From positions 1 through 64,000 of the forward strand of contig JAEVLN010000018.1 in the NCBI GenBank assembly GCA_018350325.1: a stretch of 64,000 nucleotides of DNA. The letters are read 5' to 3'. The notes under the pieces were generated by a model that saw only the letters and a list, made by a program, of their open reading frames with translations, was not told the DNA's origin and made no database searches. This document shows, in pieces, positions 44,873 to 53,629 of this stretch; within the stretch, counting starts at the first letter, position 1, and each line of letters opens with the position of its first letter. Source of the stretch: Globodera rostochiensis. Taxonomy: Eukaryota > Nematoda > Chromadorea > Rhabditida > Heteroderidae. A program made the translations under genes and the position numbers.

Positions 44873-44944
44873 GCCCCGGGTGGGACTCGAACCCACGTCC
44901 TCCACCCAATCCGTGGGCAGCTCTTCCAACTGAGCTACCGGGGC
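44873..44944 (-). tRNA. tRNA-like gene with degenerate anticodon arm
   Basis: The 72-nt minus-strand sequence has a perfect 7-bp acceptor stem (GCCCCGG with CCGGGGC), a D arm GCTC-AGTTGGAA-GAGC, and a perfect T arm GTGGG-TTCGAGT-CCCAC. The A box (TAGCTCAGTTGG) and B box (GGTTCGAGTCC) are intact, so RNA polymerase III could transcribe it. The anticodon arm (GCCCACGGATTGGGTGG) pairs poorly and lacks T at position 33, so no anticodon can be assigned. It is either a tRNA pseudogene or an unusual tRNA-like RNA; the arms resemble Lys-type tRNA. Confidence 0.6.
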
Positions 44945-45490
44945 GTCCCATTAGCCTGTTCTTTATGGATGATCTTTTGCCCCCGCCATAGGCGTTTTAA
45001 CCGTCTCGTCCAACCAGCGGAATTCTCTCTCATCCTTACAGTAGAACACGAATCCGAGCTCGGAACATTGATTTTTTTCGGTTTTGACCATTTTGAAAAT
45101 GCATATTTTGGCACTTTTTGAGACTCAAATAACAAAAATGCAATAAAAAACTTGAGGATTTCGTAGCCACTTTTGCAAAAAAAATTGTTAACAAATGACA
45201 TTTTTGAGCATATGTATAAATTCCACCTAATTATTATTTGTGTAAGGTCAGAGTATACCGTGTCGGTAATACAGAAAAAGACCGTGCCGTGCCGAACAAA
45301 CACTACTTTTCGGTTCTGCGACCCCCCACCCCCCCCCCCCCCCCCCGCCAACCCCAAGTAATTTGGATCGAGAAACACTATAATGATCTCCAATTATATC
45401 GGATTTTGTTCGCGTTTATGGACAATTTACGCGTTGACGACGAGACACATTTCGATCAGATCGATCGAAACAATCACAGAATCTCTTTTT

Positions 45491-45643
45491 TGGGGGCCAA
45501 GGGATCAATATTGGCACGCCGCTCCCTCTCCTCCAGGCCCTCCAACGACTCGCCGGTGGCGGCGGCGCCTGTCCGTTGCGCGTGTGCGACCACTCTAATG
45601 ATGGTGGCCGCAATTGATGCTCCCCCGACGGCGGATCTTTGAA
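45491..45643 (-). CDS. possible 3' exon, unassigned
   Basis: A minus-strand frame reads ATIIRVVAHAQRTGAAATGE, then LEGLEERERRANIDPLAPKK and ends in TGA. Its composition resembles a cytoplasmic tail, and it could be an alternative last exon of the SLC2 gene just upstream, but no acceptor joins it in phase with confidence. The plus strand is also open here. Confidence 0.3.
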
Positions 45644-45689
45644 ATCAGCAGAATTTAAGTGATTTTTGAAAACCGTGACGACGACAACG

Positions 45690-46130
45690 ACGCCCCATTC
45701 ACATTTGAATGGGTAAAAAATGATCCGTGCCCCCCCCCCCCCCGATTCGTTCCCTTTTCAAAAGGTTTTTCATTATACCTAACTTCTTTCAAAAATCTAA
45801 CCAAATCAACCAATTTTTCAATATCATTCGAAAGCTTACAATTACAGTAGTAGAAGTTTTCAACAGCAAAAGCTAAGCGATTGGCCAAATCTCAAAAACA
45901 GTTATGACCAGCAGAAAACACTTTTTTGGCCATAACTTTTTTAAGAATTGTCCAATAGCTTAGCCTTTGCGTTTGAAAGCTTCTCTAGCCATTGCATCTT
46001 TCAAATGATATCGAAAATGTTTAATTTGGTTAGATTTGAAAGAAGTTATAACGGAAAAACTTCTGAAAAGGGGAACGAATCGTCGTCTTCCGCCCATTTG
46101 AATGCGTGGGGGGGGGGGGGCTCTGTGTTC
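45690..46130. repeat. inverted repeat flanking the SLC2 3' end
   Basis: The left arm (about 45690-45840) and right arm (about 46005-46125) are inverses, with GATTCGTTCCCTTTTC matching GAAAAGGGGAACGAATC. Each arm has a long C or G run at its outer part. The right arm overlaps the predicted end of the SLC2 coding frame, so the insertion may have altered the original C terminus. Confidence 0.65.
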
Positions 46131-49100
46131 TCGTCGCTCTGGCCAGACTTGATCAGTGAGTTCTTCGAATGGCCGCAACTTGGCAACAAAATGTCCGGAA
46201 TTTCGCTCCACGACTTCTCCGTCGTCGTCGGCGGATTCGATGGGGGCCAACTCGTTTTGCTATGCGGCGTCGTCACTTCGCTGCTGCTACGCCTCCGACT
46301 CCCTTTTTTCAGCTGTTCCACAATTTCATGGATCTCACGGCCTTACAAATTAGACTCCGGCAATAATTATAATTCGTTTAGATCAAAATTGTCGCACCTT
46401 TAGTTTCGGGCAGTTCCCTGACCTGACGTTATTTGATTTTAAACTAGGGTAGGCATGGGGTGTACGGAGAATTGCGCACCAAACAAAATTCGGACTTAAT
46501 AACATTTGTTGACCTAAACCGATTAGCTAAAAACATAATGCCAAATGAAAGCTCCCGATGAGTAGCAACTATAATCAAGCTAAAGCTTTGAGATTGGGCA
46601 ATGCTTAAAAGTTATGGCCAGAAAGACCAAAAATGGCAATTTTTTGAGTTTTTTTTTTTACTTGTGTTGGCTATCATTGCCCAATCGCAAAGCTTTAGCT
46701 TGATTTAGTTGCTACTCATCGGGAGCTTTCATTTGGCATTATGTTTTTAGCTAATCGGTTTAGGTCAAAAAATGTTATTCTGGGACTGAAATTTAGTGCC
46801 GGGTTTTTGAGCTCCGTTATAAATGGTCCCGGTTTTCCCAAAAATCCCGGTCCCGTGCCACCCTGTTTTAAACCCATTGAAGGGGAACAAGGGCAAAATG
46901 CCAAACTCACCAAATACCAAATGGAGACAACGGACGGGATGATGAAACTTGGGGCATGGAATGGAAATGGAAACACTCAAATGTAAATGTGTACAGTGGG
47001 ATGAAGGACCAAACGTCAATCAGTTCCTGAAGTCACCAAATTAGCTGTTACGCCCTCCATTTAACTCTTATTTGTACGGTTGCTCCCCGAGCCCTCGGGG
47101 ACAGAAAAAGTCGGGGTCGGGGTTTTCGCCCTCGCCCAAAAAAGTCGGGGTTCGGGGTTTTTTTTCAGCAAAAACCCCGAAAAATTCTAAAAAGACGGGG
47201 TCGGGGACGAAAACCCCCGACTAAAAAAAGTCGGGGGGTTCGGGGACGGGGAGCAACCCTACTTATTTGTTAGAAACACTTCTCACATAAAGGGGCAGTG
47301 TGATGAACGAGAAAATGAAATTGATGACCTAAAGCGGTGCGGACAAGAAGTTGGAGAAGGTCAAAAAGTTGAACCCGTTGACCAACCGTGTTGATACAGA
47401 ACACTACGGACTGGACGAGGGAACGAAAGCGTTGCGGGACAAGTTCAGAAGTGATGAAAAAGGCAATTGGGCCCAACGCGACGCTAAACCCCAACGATTT
47501 TCCTTCATGTCATTTATGTTTTTTTTAAATCGTGAAGCGATCAGTGAATTGTACATATCCTTTGGTTGTGGCTACTAGGGCTGTTCGAGACTTGAAATTT
47601 ACCGAGACTCGAGACCGAGAAATGGCACCGAGGCTCGAGACCAAGAAATGACCTCGAGACAAGCGACCCCAAAAAAACTAAAATTTTCTCGAGTTGAGAC
47701 CACCCGAGACTCTCGAACAACTCTACTGGCTACCCACCCGTAAGCGAAGCGGGCCAACTGTGCCCCAGGAACGTTTAACATCTCATAATAAGTGAAAAAG
47801 TTTATGAGCTGTTAAACGTTCCTGGGACACAGTTGGCGGGACGCAGTTGATCCCCCACGCACCCGTAAGTGATGCCATAGGCCACCAACGAAGCGACACA
47901 TCCTGTTGGGCAAGGTCAGCTGAATTGCACAACCCAAGAAGACCAAAACTGACCATATTTGAAGTGATTGTTGGTGTACAGAATGGAACCTGCAAAAAGA
48001 GCGGGGTAAAACTGAGAGTAAACCAGTGCTGTGATATCTGCGGATGTTTCCTCATTCTGTGGTTTTTGGGAAGGCCAATGAGGATTTTTTTTGAAATGCG
48101 GAGTGGTCTTTCGAGATTCCTGTGGCCTTTTTGTGGTTTTTTGGGAAAAATGACAATAAAAAGCATTTGTTTTCTTAACAAATTCCAACAAAAAATTTTC
48201 CCGGAACCTCTCCATTTGCTAAAAAAACTTCAGAAAATTAGCATATTTTTAGTTGCAAAATCCCTTAACAAATTGATTCTCGGTGGCGCCTATCGGCACC
48301 GCCGACTCCCCCCTCCCCCCCCCCCACCCTCCGCCTGTTCCAAAAATTTGTGAAAAATCGCACGCAAAAAATAGATAAAAAAATGCTAAACAATGCTTAT
48401 TTGTGGCAGAAAATTGCTCAAAACAATTGTTTGTATCCAGATAATGAAGAAATGTTGAATTTGCGGATTTTAGGTACTAAATGAGGATTTTTAAAATTTT
48501 GAGATCACAGCCCTGGAGTAAACAAAGAAAGTGCGCGTTAATGGTGACCCTCCGTGGTCATCCGATCGAAGACAATGTACGCACAAAGGCACAGTGTGTT
48601 GGCGACGGCACAAAAAATGAGCATTGGCCGACGACCAAACCAAAAATGGCACAAAATGTTTTTTAGGCAGAGGAACCGGCAAAAAAAGGCATCGAACTTC
48701 TCTACGGTGCATGCGCCAATGATTGATGCAAAAAAATTGGCACAAATGAAGGCAAGGGACGAGTACTGAAGAAGAAGAAAGCAGCAATGGTCGACGACAA
48801 ATTGAAGCAGTACCTGGCTCGATTCTACATCAAAATGTGTCTCGAGAAGGTCGGTTGAGATGTAAATGATCGGCCAAATGCCAACTGGAACAGAGGTCGT
48901 GGATTGAAGACAATTAGACTCTAAAAAACCGATGGTCTGAAGCGCCAACGTGCCAATAGCCACAGCTTTGCGAAGATGAGGCTACAGAGTTTTTGAAGTT
49001 TTAATGAAATTCTTAAGAAAAATGGTCCAAATCGCAGAAAAATGGACAAAAAACTGCATCGCGGAAGGGCGAAAAGATCCGGAATTCCGGTTTCCGGACA

Positions 49101-52100
49101 TTTTTGGGCTTGGAATTCCGGTTTCCGGACATTTTGGGCTTGGAATTCCGGTTTCCGGACAGTTTCGGCTTGGAATTCCGGTTTCCGGACATTTTGGGCT
49201 TGGAATTCCGGTTTCCGGACATTTTGGGCTTGGAATTCCGGTTTCCGGACATTTTGGGCTTGGAATTCCGGTTTCCGGACATTTTGGGCTTGGAATTCCG
49301 GTTTCCGGACATTTTTTGGATCCGGAATTTCGGTTTCCGGACATTTTGGGCTTGGAATTCCGGTTTCCGGACAGTTTCGGCTTGGAATTCCGGTTTCCGG
49401 ACATTTTGGGCTTGGAATTCCGGTTTCCGGACATTTTGGGCTTGGAATTCCGGTTTCCGGACATTTTGGGCTTGGAATTCCGGTTTCCGGACATTTTGGG
49501 CTTGGAATTCCGGTTTCCGGACATTTTTTGGATCCGGAATTTCGGTTTCCGGACGTTTTGGGCTTGGAATTCCGGTTTCCGGACATTTTGGGCTTGGAAT
49601 TCCGGTTTCCGGACATTTTGGGCTTGGAATTCCGGTTTCCGGACAGTTTCGGCTTGGAATTCCGGTTTCCGGACATTTTGGGCTTGGAATTCCGGTTTCC
49701 GGACATTTTGGGCTTGGAATTCCGGTTTCCGGACATTTTGGGCTTGGAATTCCGGTTTCCGGACATTTTTTTGGATCCGGAATTTCGGTTTCCGGACGTT
49801 TTGGGCTTGGAATTCCGGTTTCCGGACATTTTGGGCTTGGAATTCCGGTTTCCGGACATTTTGGGCTTGGAATTCCGGTTTCCGGACAGTTTCGGCTTGG
49901 AATTCCGGTTTCCGGACAGTTTGGGCTTGGAATTCCGGTTTCCGGACATTTTGGGCTTGGAATTCCGGTTTCCGGACATTTTTTGGCGTCCGGTTACACC
50001 CCTGGTACCGAATACCTCCCCACCTCTCGGACGACTTCCACCATCGCCCCCCACAACGACAAATTGGCGCCGCCGTCGCCGCCCCCGCGGCGATTCTCCA
50101 CCATTTCCTTCATTACCTCACTAATGAATGCTGAATGGTTGTCGAGCTGAATGCCTGCAAAAGGCCACACACATTCACAAAACAAAATAAGGGGGTACAA
50201 ATTAGTGCTGCTCGAGACCCAAAATTCCCTGATACTCGAGACTCGATACCGAGACCGAGACTTGACCCCGATACTCGATAACGAGACTTGCCCCCGATAC
50301 TCGATACCGAGACTCTCGTGCAGCACTAGTAAAAATGTCGTACACCTTTACCATGGTAAAAGTCCAACGCCTCCAATGCCTTCGTCCGATCGTTTTGGTT
50401 GATCAGCAAAAATTTGGGCGATTCTTTTAACGGCAACACAACCAAGACGGACAGAACACCTGGCACCGCACCAATTCCTGAAAACGATTTGGAAAAATTT
50501 CATTTTTGTGATCGGTCGGAGGGGTGATCAAACCGACAAGTGCCAAAAGGTTATGGCCCAACAACAGATCCATGCCCATTCCCATGCCAATTACATTCAC
50601 GGCGAGGTACGACACTGAAAATTCAATTTAAAATGCCAAATTTGTTATGAAAACCTTCACTGAGAAAACTGCACGTTCCACGATATGCGGTTGGGGTTGT
50701 TTCCTGAAGATTAAGTCGCTTAAAGAAAGACGTTGGCAGGGAGTCGTATTGAAAGGGAATAATGCCCCACTCTATTAGACGTTAATTACTCAAATGGCTA
50801 TCGGACATTTGGACATTTCGCACATTGGACGGTTCGCACACTGGGGGAAAGTTGGCCAAAATAAGTTGGCATTGTGTTTTTTGAGTTTGTTTTGATAATT
50901 TATTAAAATTTGAGTACAATTTTAGTCAAATAATTCAACTTTCACTAAATTTCAAGTTTATCCATCCATCTAAAATACTTTACAAGCTTTTATTAAATAT
51001 GTGCGAAATGTCCTTCCCGCCCCCCCCCCCCCCCCCCCCCCCCCTCCCACCAGTGTTCAAAGTGTCCGTTTTTTCACTAGGGTGCAAAATGTCCAATGTG
51101 CAAAATGTCCGGACACCCACTCAAACACCTAAGCCATTAGACCACTCATTTGTCCGGTTAGTGCCATTTTTCAGTGGGAATGCCGCACTTGAATGAAGAG
51201 AATAAGCGCGCCAAATGAGAGTCCTGAGCCGACCGCAGCGATCGAACGGCCACAAAGCAGCAGTTCAGGCAAGTGGAGGAGCAGTCCAAGGGCACTAACC
51301 GCAGTGCCAAGTAGAGAGACGGCATTGGCCAGACAAAGGCTGTCTTGTGGCAAAATGGAAATTGAAATGACGTCATTTGGAAAAGATCGCGCAGCACTTT
51401 TCCGTCCATACGTTTCCGTGACGATTGGAGTGCAAAGCGTACCTTTTGAAGTTGAAGAAGGGAACGAGTCGAGGATTTTGAGTATTTGTAAACCCAAAAA
51501 ATGAATTGGCCATTGGGATGTTCGAGACTTGAAATCTACCGAGAGTCGAGACCGAGAAATTACCCCGAGACTCGAGACACAAAAAAGCGAAAAATTCCTC
51601 GACTCTCGAACATCCCTATTGGCCACAGTGAGTTGAGAATTTAAATAATCCGAATTACGCATTTTGAGTAGTTTAGCCCGTTGCGCTAATCTTTACTAGT
51701 CCTTCGAAGGTAAATAAAATTTAAAATATTGCCAAGAATGTCGAGGAGTTATATTTGCGAACTGCCAAAATTGAAGTTTCCAATTTCTCGTACTTTTCAG
51801 GGTACAACTTTCTTGAACTTTGTAATGAGATGGGTGGGACCCGTTTGAATTTTAATGAAATTTAGGAGGTTTGTAAAAGGAAAATACAAAATTTTCCAAA
51901 AACATTTCTAATCCCTCCGCGCACAAAAGCTTTTGAAAAAAATCTGCTGACTGACCCGCGAGGTATCCGAGGAACCAAATGTTCAGCAAAAAGCTCCAGA
52001 ACCAAGTGAACTCCCTTTGATGGTCATCATAAGGTCAACCGGTGGAATTGGTTGGCACTTACCAGGACGACAATGGACCTAAAATGGTCCTTTTGACGTA

Positions 52101-52995
52101 CATGACCAACGTTTTGCTAAAAATTATTCCCCCCCCCCCCCCCCCTGCGGATCCGGGAAGTTCGGTGCGGACCAGTTCCGCGCGATCAGTTATAACTTAA
52201 TCATTAGAAAAGCAAATCAAACAAAATCGATATCATTCAGAATCTCTCAGTATGCTGAATCTTTGATCAAGCAAAAGCTAATCGATTCGTTTTTTCTAAA
52301 CTATTTCTCGTGCCAGGCTGGCACCAGGGATGCCAAATTGCCTTTTTTAAAACCCAAATGCCATAATTTTTGAAATTTGCCTTATCTTTTTGCCATATTT
52401 CCATACTTGCAATACTTGAATTCGTACAATTCGAAGTTTTTGGTTGCAAATCTCTTAACAAATTGAGTAAAAAATTCAAATTTTCTCGGCGGCGCCTATC
52501 GGCACCGCCGGCCCCCTTCCCCCGGAAGTAAAGTAGAATTCTCAAAAAAAAAAAAATTGTTTTTTTGAAAATTCCTTAAGAAAACTGGCGTAAAATGCCG
52601 ACCCCTCGATGCCATAAAAATGCCTTATTTTTGGAGCCAATTGCCATATTTTCTCAAAGGGCCTCTCATAACTTCTTTTGTTTAAGTCAAATTGCCTTGC
52701 TCTTTTCAGTTATAACATCTACAGACATGGCGGGTACTCTCGAATGATTTTAATATTGTTTGGGTTGGTCATATAAACAAAAAGTTACACCGTTTCAAAC
52801 TTGTCGGCGCTGAACTGGGCCGTGCCGAACCGACCCCGACGACCCCCCGCCCCTCCCCCCTGCTGTTCTTTCTCACCTGTTCCACGCTCAATGTACGAAT
52901 TGTTGATGAATTCCCTGTGGATGACGGTAGTTAGTAATATTGATTGGATACAATCACCCAAACAGCAGCACACCCAATTGACAATGCCGAAAAAT
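46046..52995 (-). CDS. SLC2/GLUT-family sugar transporter, 5' end missing
   Basis: Exons: 52995-52958, 52914-52877, 52078-52063, 52014-51956, 51442-51398, 51343-51189, 50703-50661, 50614-50534, 50477-50352, 50154-50024, 48981-48930, 48884-48814, 48765-48549, 47989-47954, 47902-47863, 47483-47387, 47328-47280, 46975-46911, 46422-46398, 46341-46046. All join in phase (559 codons and stop). Hallmarks in order: EFINNSYIERGT after TM1, TETYGRK, TM3-4, ETTPTAYRG, LKESPKFLLIN, VEKF and GRRPM, GPIAFFITSELVPQRFRS, and ELPETKGRE followed by IHEIVEQL. The protein should be a 12-helix plasma-membrane facilitator for hexoses or similar substrates. The usual QLSG motif of TM7 reads LQTIVGIW here, so substrate choice is uncertain. 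A 57-nt insertion separates VEKF from GRRPM. The N-terminal exon was not found. Codons after about 46130 run into a repeat and are doubtful. Confidence 0.9.
46490..46785. repeat. large palindrome in the SLC2 intron
   Basis: The left arm (about 46508-46612) carries GACCTAAACCGATTAGCTAA, AATGAAAGCTCCCGATGAGT and AAGCTAAAGCTTTG. The right arm (about 46680-46775) is its inverse, and the spacer is short and T-rich. Arms of about 95 bp could extrude as a cruciform or form an RNA hairpin in the pre-mRNA. Confidence 0.85.
47075..47261. mobile_element. hAT-like MITE, exact 8-bp target duplication
   Basis: The ends TACGGTTGCTCCCC and GGGGAGCAACCCTA are inverses. CTTATTTG is on both sides (47067-47074 and 47262-47269). 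The interior consists of AAGTCGGGGTCGGGG-like units in both orientations. It lies in an SLC2 intron, 18 bases from an exon. Confidence 0.88.
47576..47725. mobile_element. CTCGAG-type hAT-like MITE, 8-bp duplication
   Basis: The ends are TAGGGCTGTTCGAGA and TCTCGAACAACTCTA. The flanks GTGGCTAC (47568-47575) and CTGGCTAC (47726-47733) agree at seven of eight bases. The interior has GAGACTCGAGACCGAGAAAT. Confidence 0.85.
47754..47836. repeat. 27-bp near-perfect hairpin in the SLC2 intron
   Basis: CCAACTGTGCCCCAGGAACG followed by TTTAACA pairs with TGTTAAACGTTCCTGGGACA and CAGTTGG across a 29-nt loop, with one mismatch. It is 27 bases from the exon ending at 47863. Confidence 0.85.
48277..48302 (+). 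repeat. hairpin-core repeat copy in SLC2 intron
   Basis: CGGTGGCGCCTATCGGCACC followed by GCCG and a C-rich tail; a member of the family described at 6253-6278. Confidence 0.8.
48637..48693 (-). other. 57-nt in-frame insertion or unusual intron in SLC2 exon
   Basis: On the minus strand the conserved signature E-K-F-G-R-R is split: the reading is VEKF, then 19 extra residues (DAFFCRFLCLKNILCHFWF), then GRRPM. The insert keeps the frame open but no GT-AG or GC-AG pair can remove it cleanly. The T-rich composition is intron-like. Confidence 0.6.
49083..49990. repeat. 30-bp minisatellite with higher-order structure (SLC2 intron)
   Basis: About 30 copies of a unit containing TTGGAATTCCGGTTTCCGGA plus CATTTTGGGC. 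Variant units with CAGTTTCGG and with TTTTTTGGATCCGGAATTTC recur every seven to eight monomers (near 49315, 49523 and 49765), marking 210-240-bp higher-order repeats. Since 30 is a multiple of three, each frame on both strands stays open with a 10-residue repeat; the long frames are artefacts. The right edge, CCGGTTACACCCCTGG, resembles an inverted CAGGGGTGTAACC terminus. Confidence 0.93.
50203..50328. mobile_element. CTCGAG-type hAT-like MITE, 126 bp
   Basis: The ends TAGTGCTGCTCGAGA and TCTCGTGCAGCACTA enclose ACTCGATACCGAGAC units. The flanks GTACAAAT (50195-50202) and GTAAAAAT (50329-50336) match at seven of eight bases. It lies between two SLC2 exons. Confidence 0.85.
50808..51118. repeat. 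inverted-repeat element with GGACATTT/AAATGTCC ends
   Basis: The left side has CGGACATTTGGACATTTCGC and ACATTGGAC. The right side has GTCCAATGTGCAAAATGTCC followed by GG. A C run of over 20 bases lies at 51019-51044. Related motifs occur at 5990-6050 and 54520-54560. Confidence 0.6.
51513..51618. mobile_element. CTCGAG-type hAT-like MITE, 106 bp
   Basis: The ends TTGGGATGTTCGAGA and CTCGAACATCCCTA enclose CGAGAGTCGAGACCGAGAAA. The 7-mer TTGGCCA is present on both sides. It lies in an SLC2 intron. Confidence 0.75.
52063..52078 (-). CDS. 16-nt microexon of the SLC2 gene
   Basis: On the minus strand TTTTAG precedes GTCCATTGTCGTCCTG, which precedes GTAAGT. It brings the phases of the exons at 52914-52877 and 52014-51956 together to read ERGTGPLSSWEFTWFWSFL, the expected run from the first extracellular loop into TM2. 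Without it the flanking exons do not join in frame. Confidence 0.75.
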
Positions 52996-53084
52996 CTGTT
53001 GTAAAATGCCCTCCCCCCCCCCACGAACAAAACCGTGCCAATCGTTGGTAAACAAAGATTGTGCCTCTCTAACAAATAAGTCAC

Positions 53085-53270
53085 TAGAGACCGGAATTTT
53101 GAAAATCGCCGAGACCGAGATTTAGGGATGAGCCGATACCTAGACTTTCGAGGTCATAAAGTCTCGAAATTCCGAGAGTCTAGGTCTCGAAGTTTTCAAC
53201 AAATTTCCGAGATTCGAGACATAGACTCTCGGAAAATCTCGGTCGGGATCTCGATTTCGGACGGTCTCTA
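53085..53270. mobile_element. hAT-like MITE, perfect 8-bp duplication
   Basis: The ends TAGAGACCGGAA and TTCGGACGGTCTCTA are related inverses. TAAGTCAC is on both sides (53077-53084 and 53271-53278). The interior has TCTCGAAATTCCGAGAGTC-like units. It lies just upstream of the most 5' SLC2 exon found. Confidence 0.85.
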
Positions 53271-53415
53271 TAAGTCACGACTTACCGAAAAGAGTCACCT
53301 GAATTAAAACAAAAAAAAAATTATTTTTGCATTCGTTTAGCACTGGTTACCGGCCGTATTCGGGTAGGAGGATGAGTACCCTTCCTGAACAATAACTGTG
53401 AGTGAATACAGAGAA

Positions 53416-53629
53416 TACGTATTTCCTCTAATAAATCCCCCGGGGGGTTCTATTTTTTAACCCCTCCAAAAAGGTGGGGGGTCTAATAGAGGGGGGGGGG
53501 TCTAATAGAGGGGGGGGTCTAATAGAGGGGGGGGGTCTAATAGAGGGGGGGGGGTCTAATAGAGGGGGGGGGTCTAATAGAGGGGGGGGGTCTAATAGAG
53601 GGGGGGGGTCTAATAGAGGAAATACGGTA
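53416..53629. mobile_element. pogo-type MITE expanded by a GGTCTAATAGAGGG array
   Basis: TACGTATTTCCTCTA and GAGGAAATACGGTA are the family termini. Between them about eight copies of a 17-20-bp GGTCTAATAGAGGGGGGG unit differ mainly in G-run length. Confidence 0.75.

Noticed and set aside
45238..45642. 134-codon plus-strand frame
   Set aside because: It spans a C-run and antisense of a better minus-strand terminal-exon candidate.
48921..50150. Long open frames of 340-377 codons on both strands
   Set aside because: They are produced by the 30-bp minisatellite, whose length is divisible by three and whose unit lacks stops in several frames; the real exons of the SLC2 gene lie on either side.
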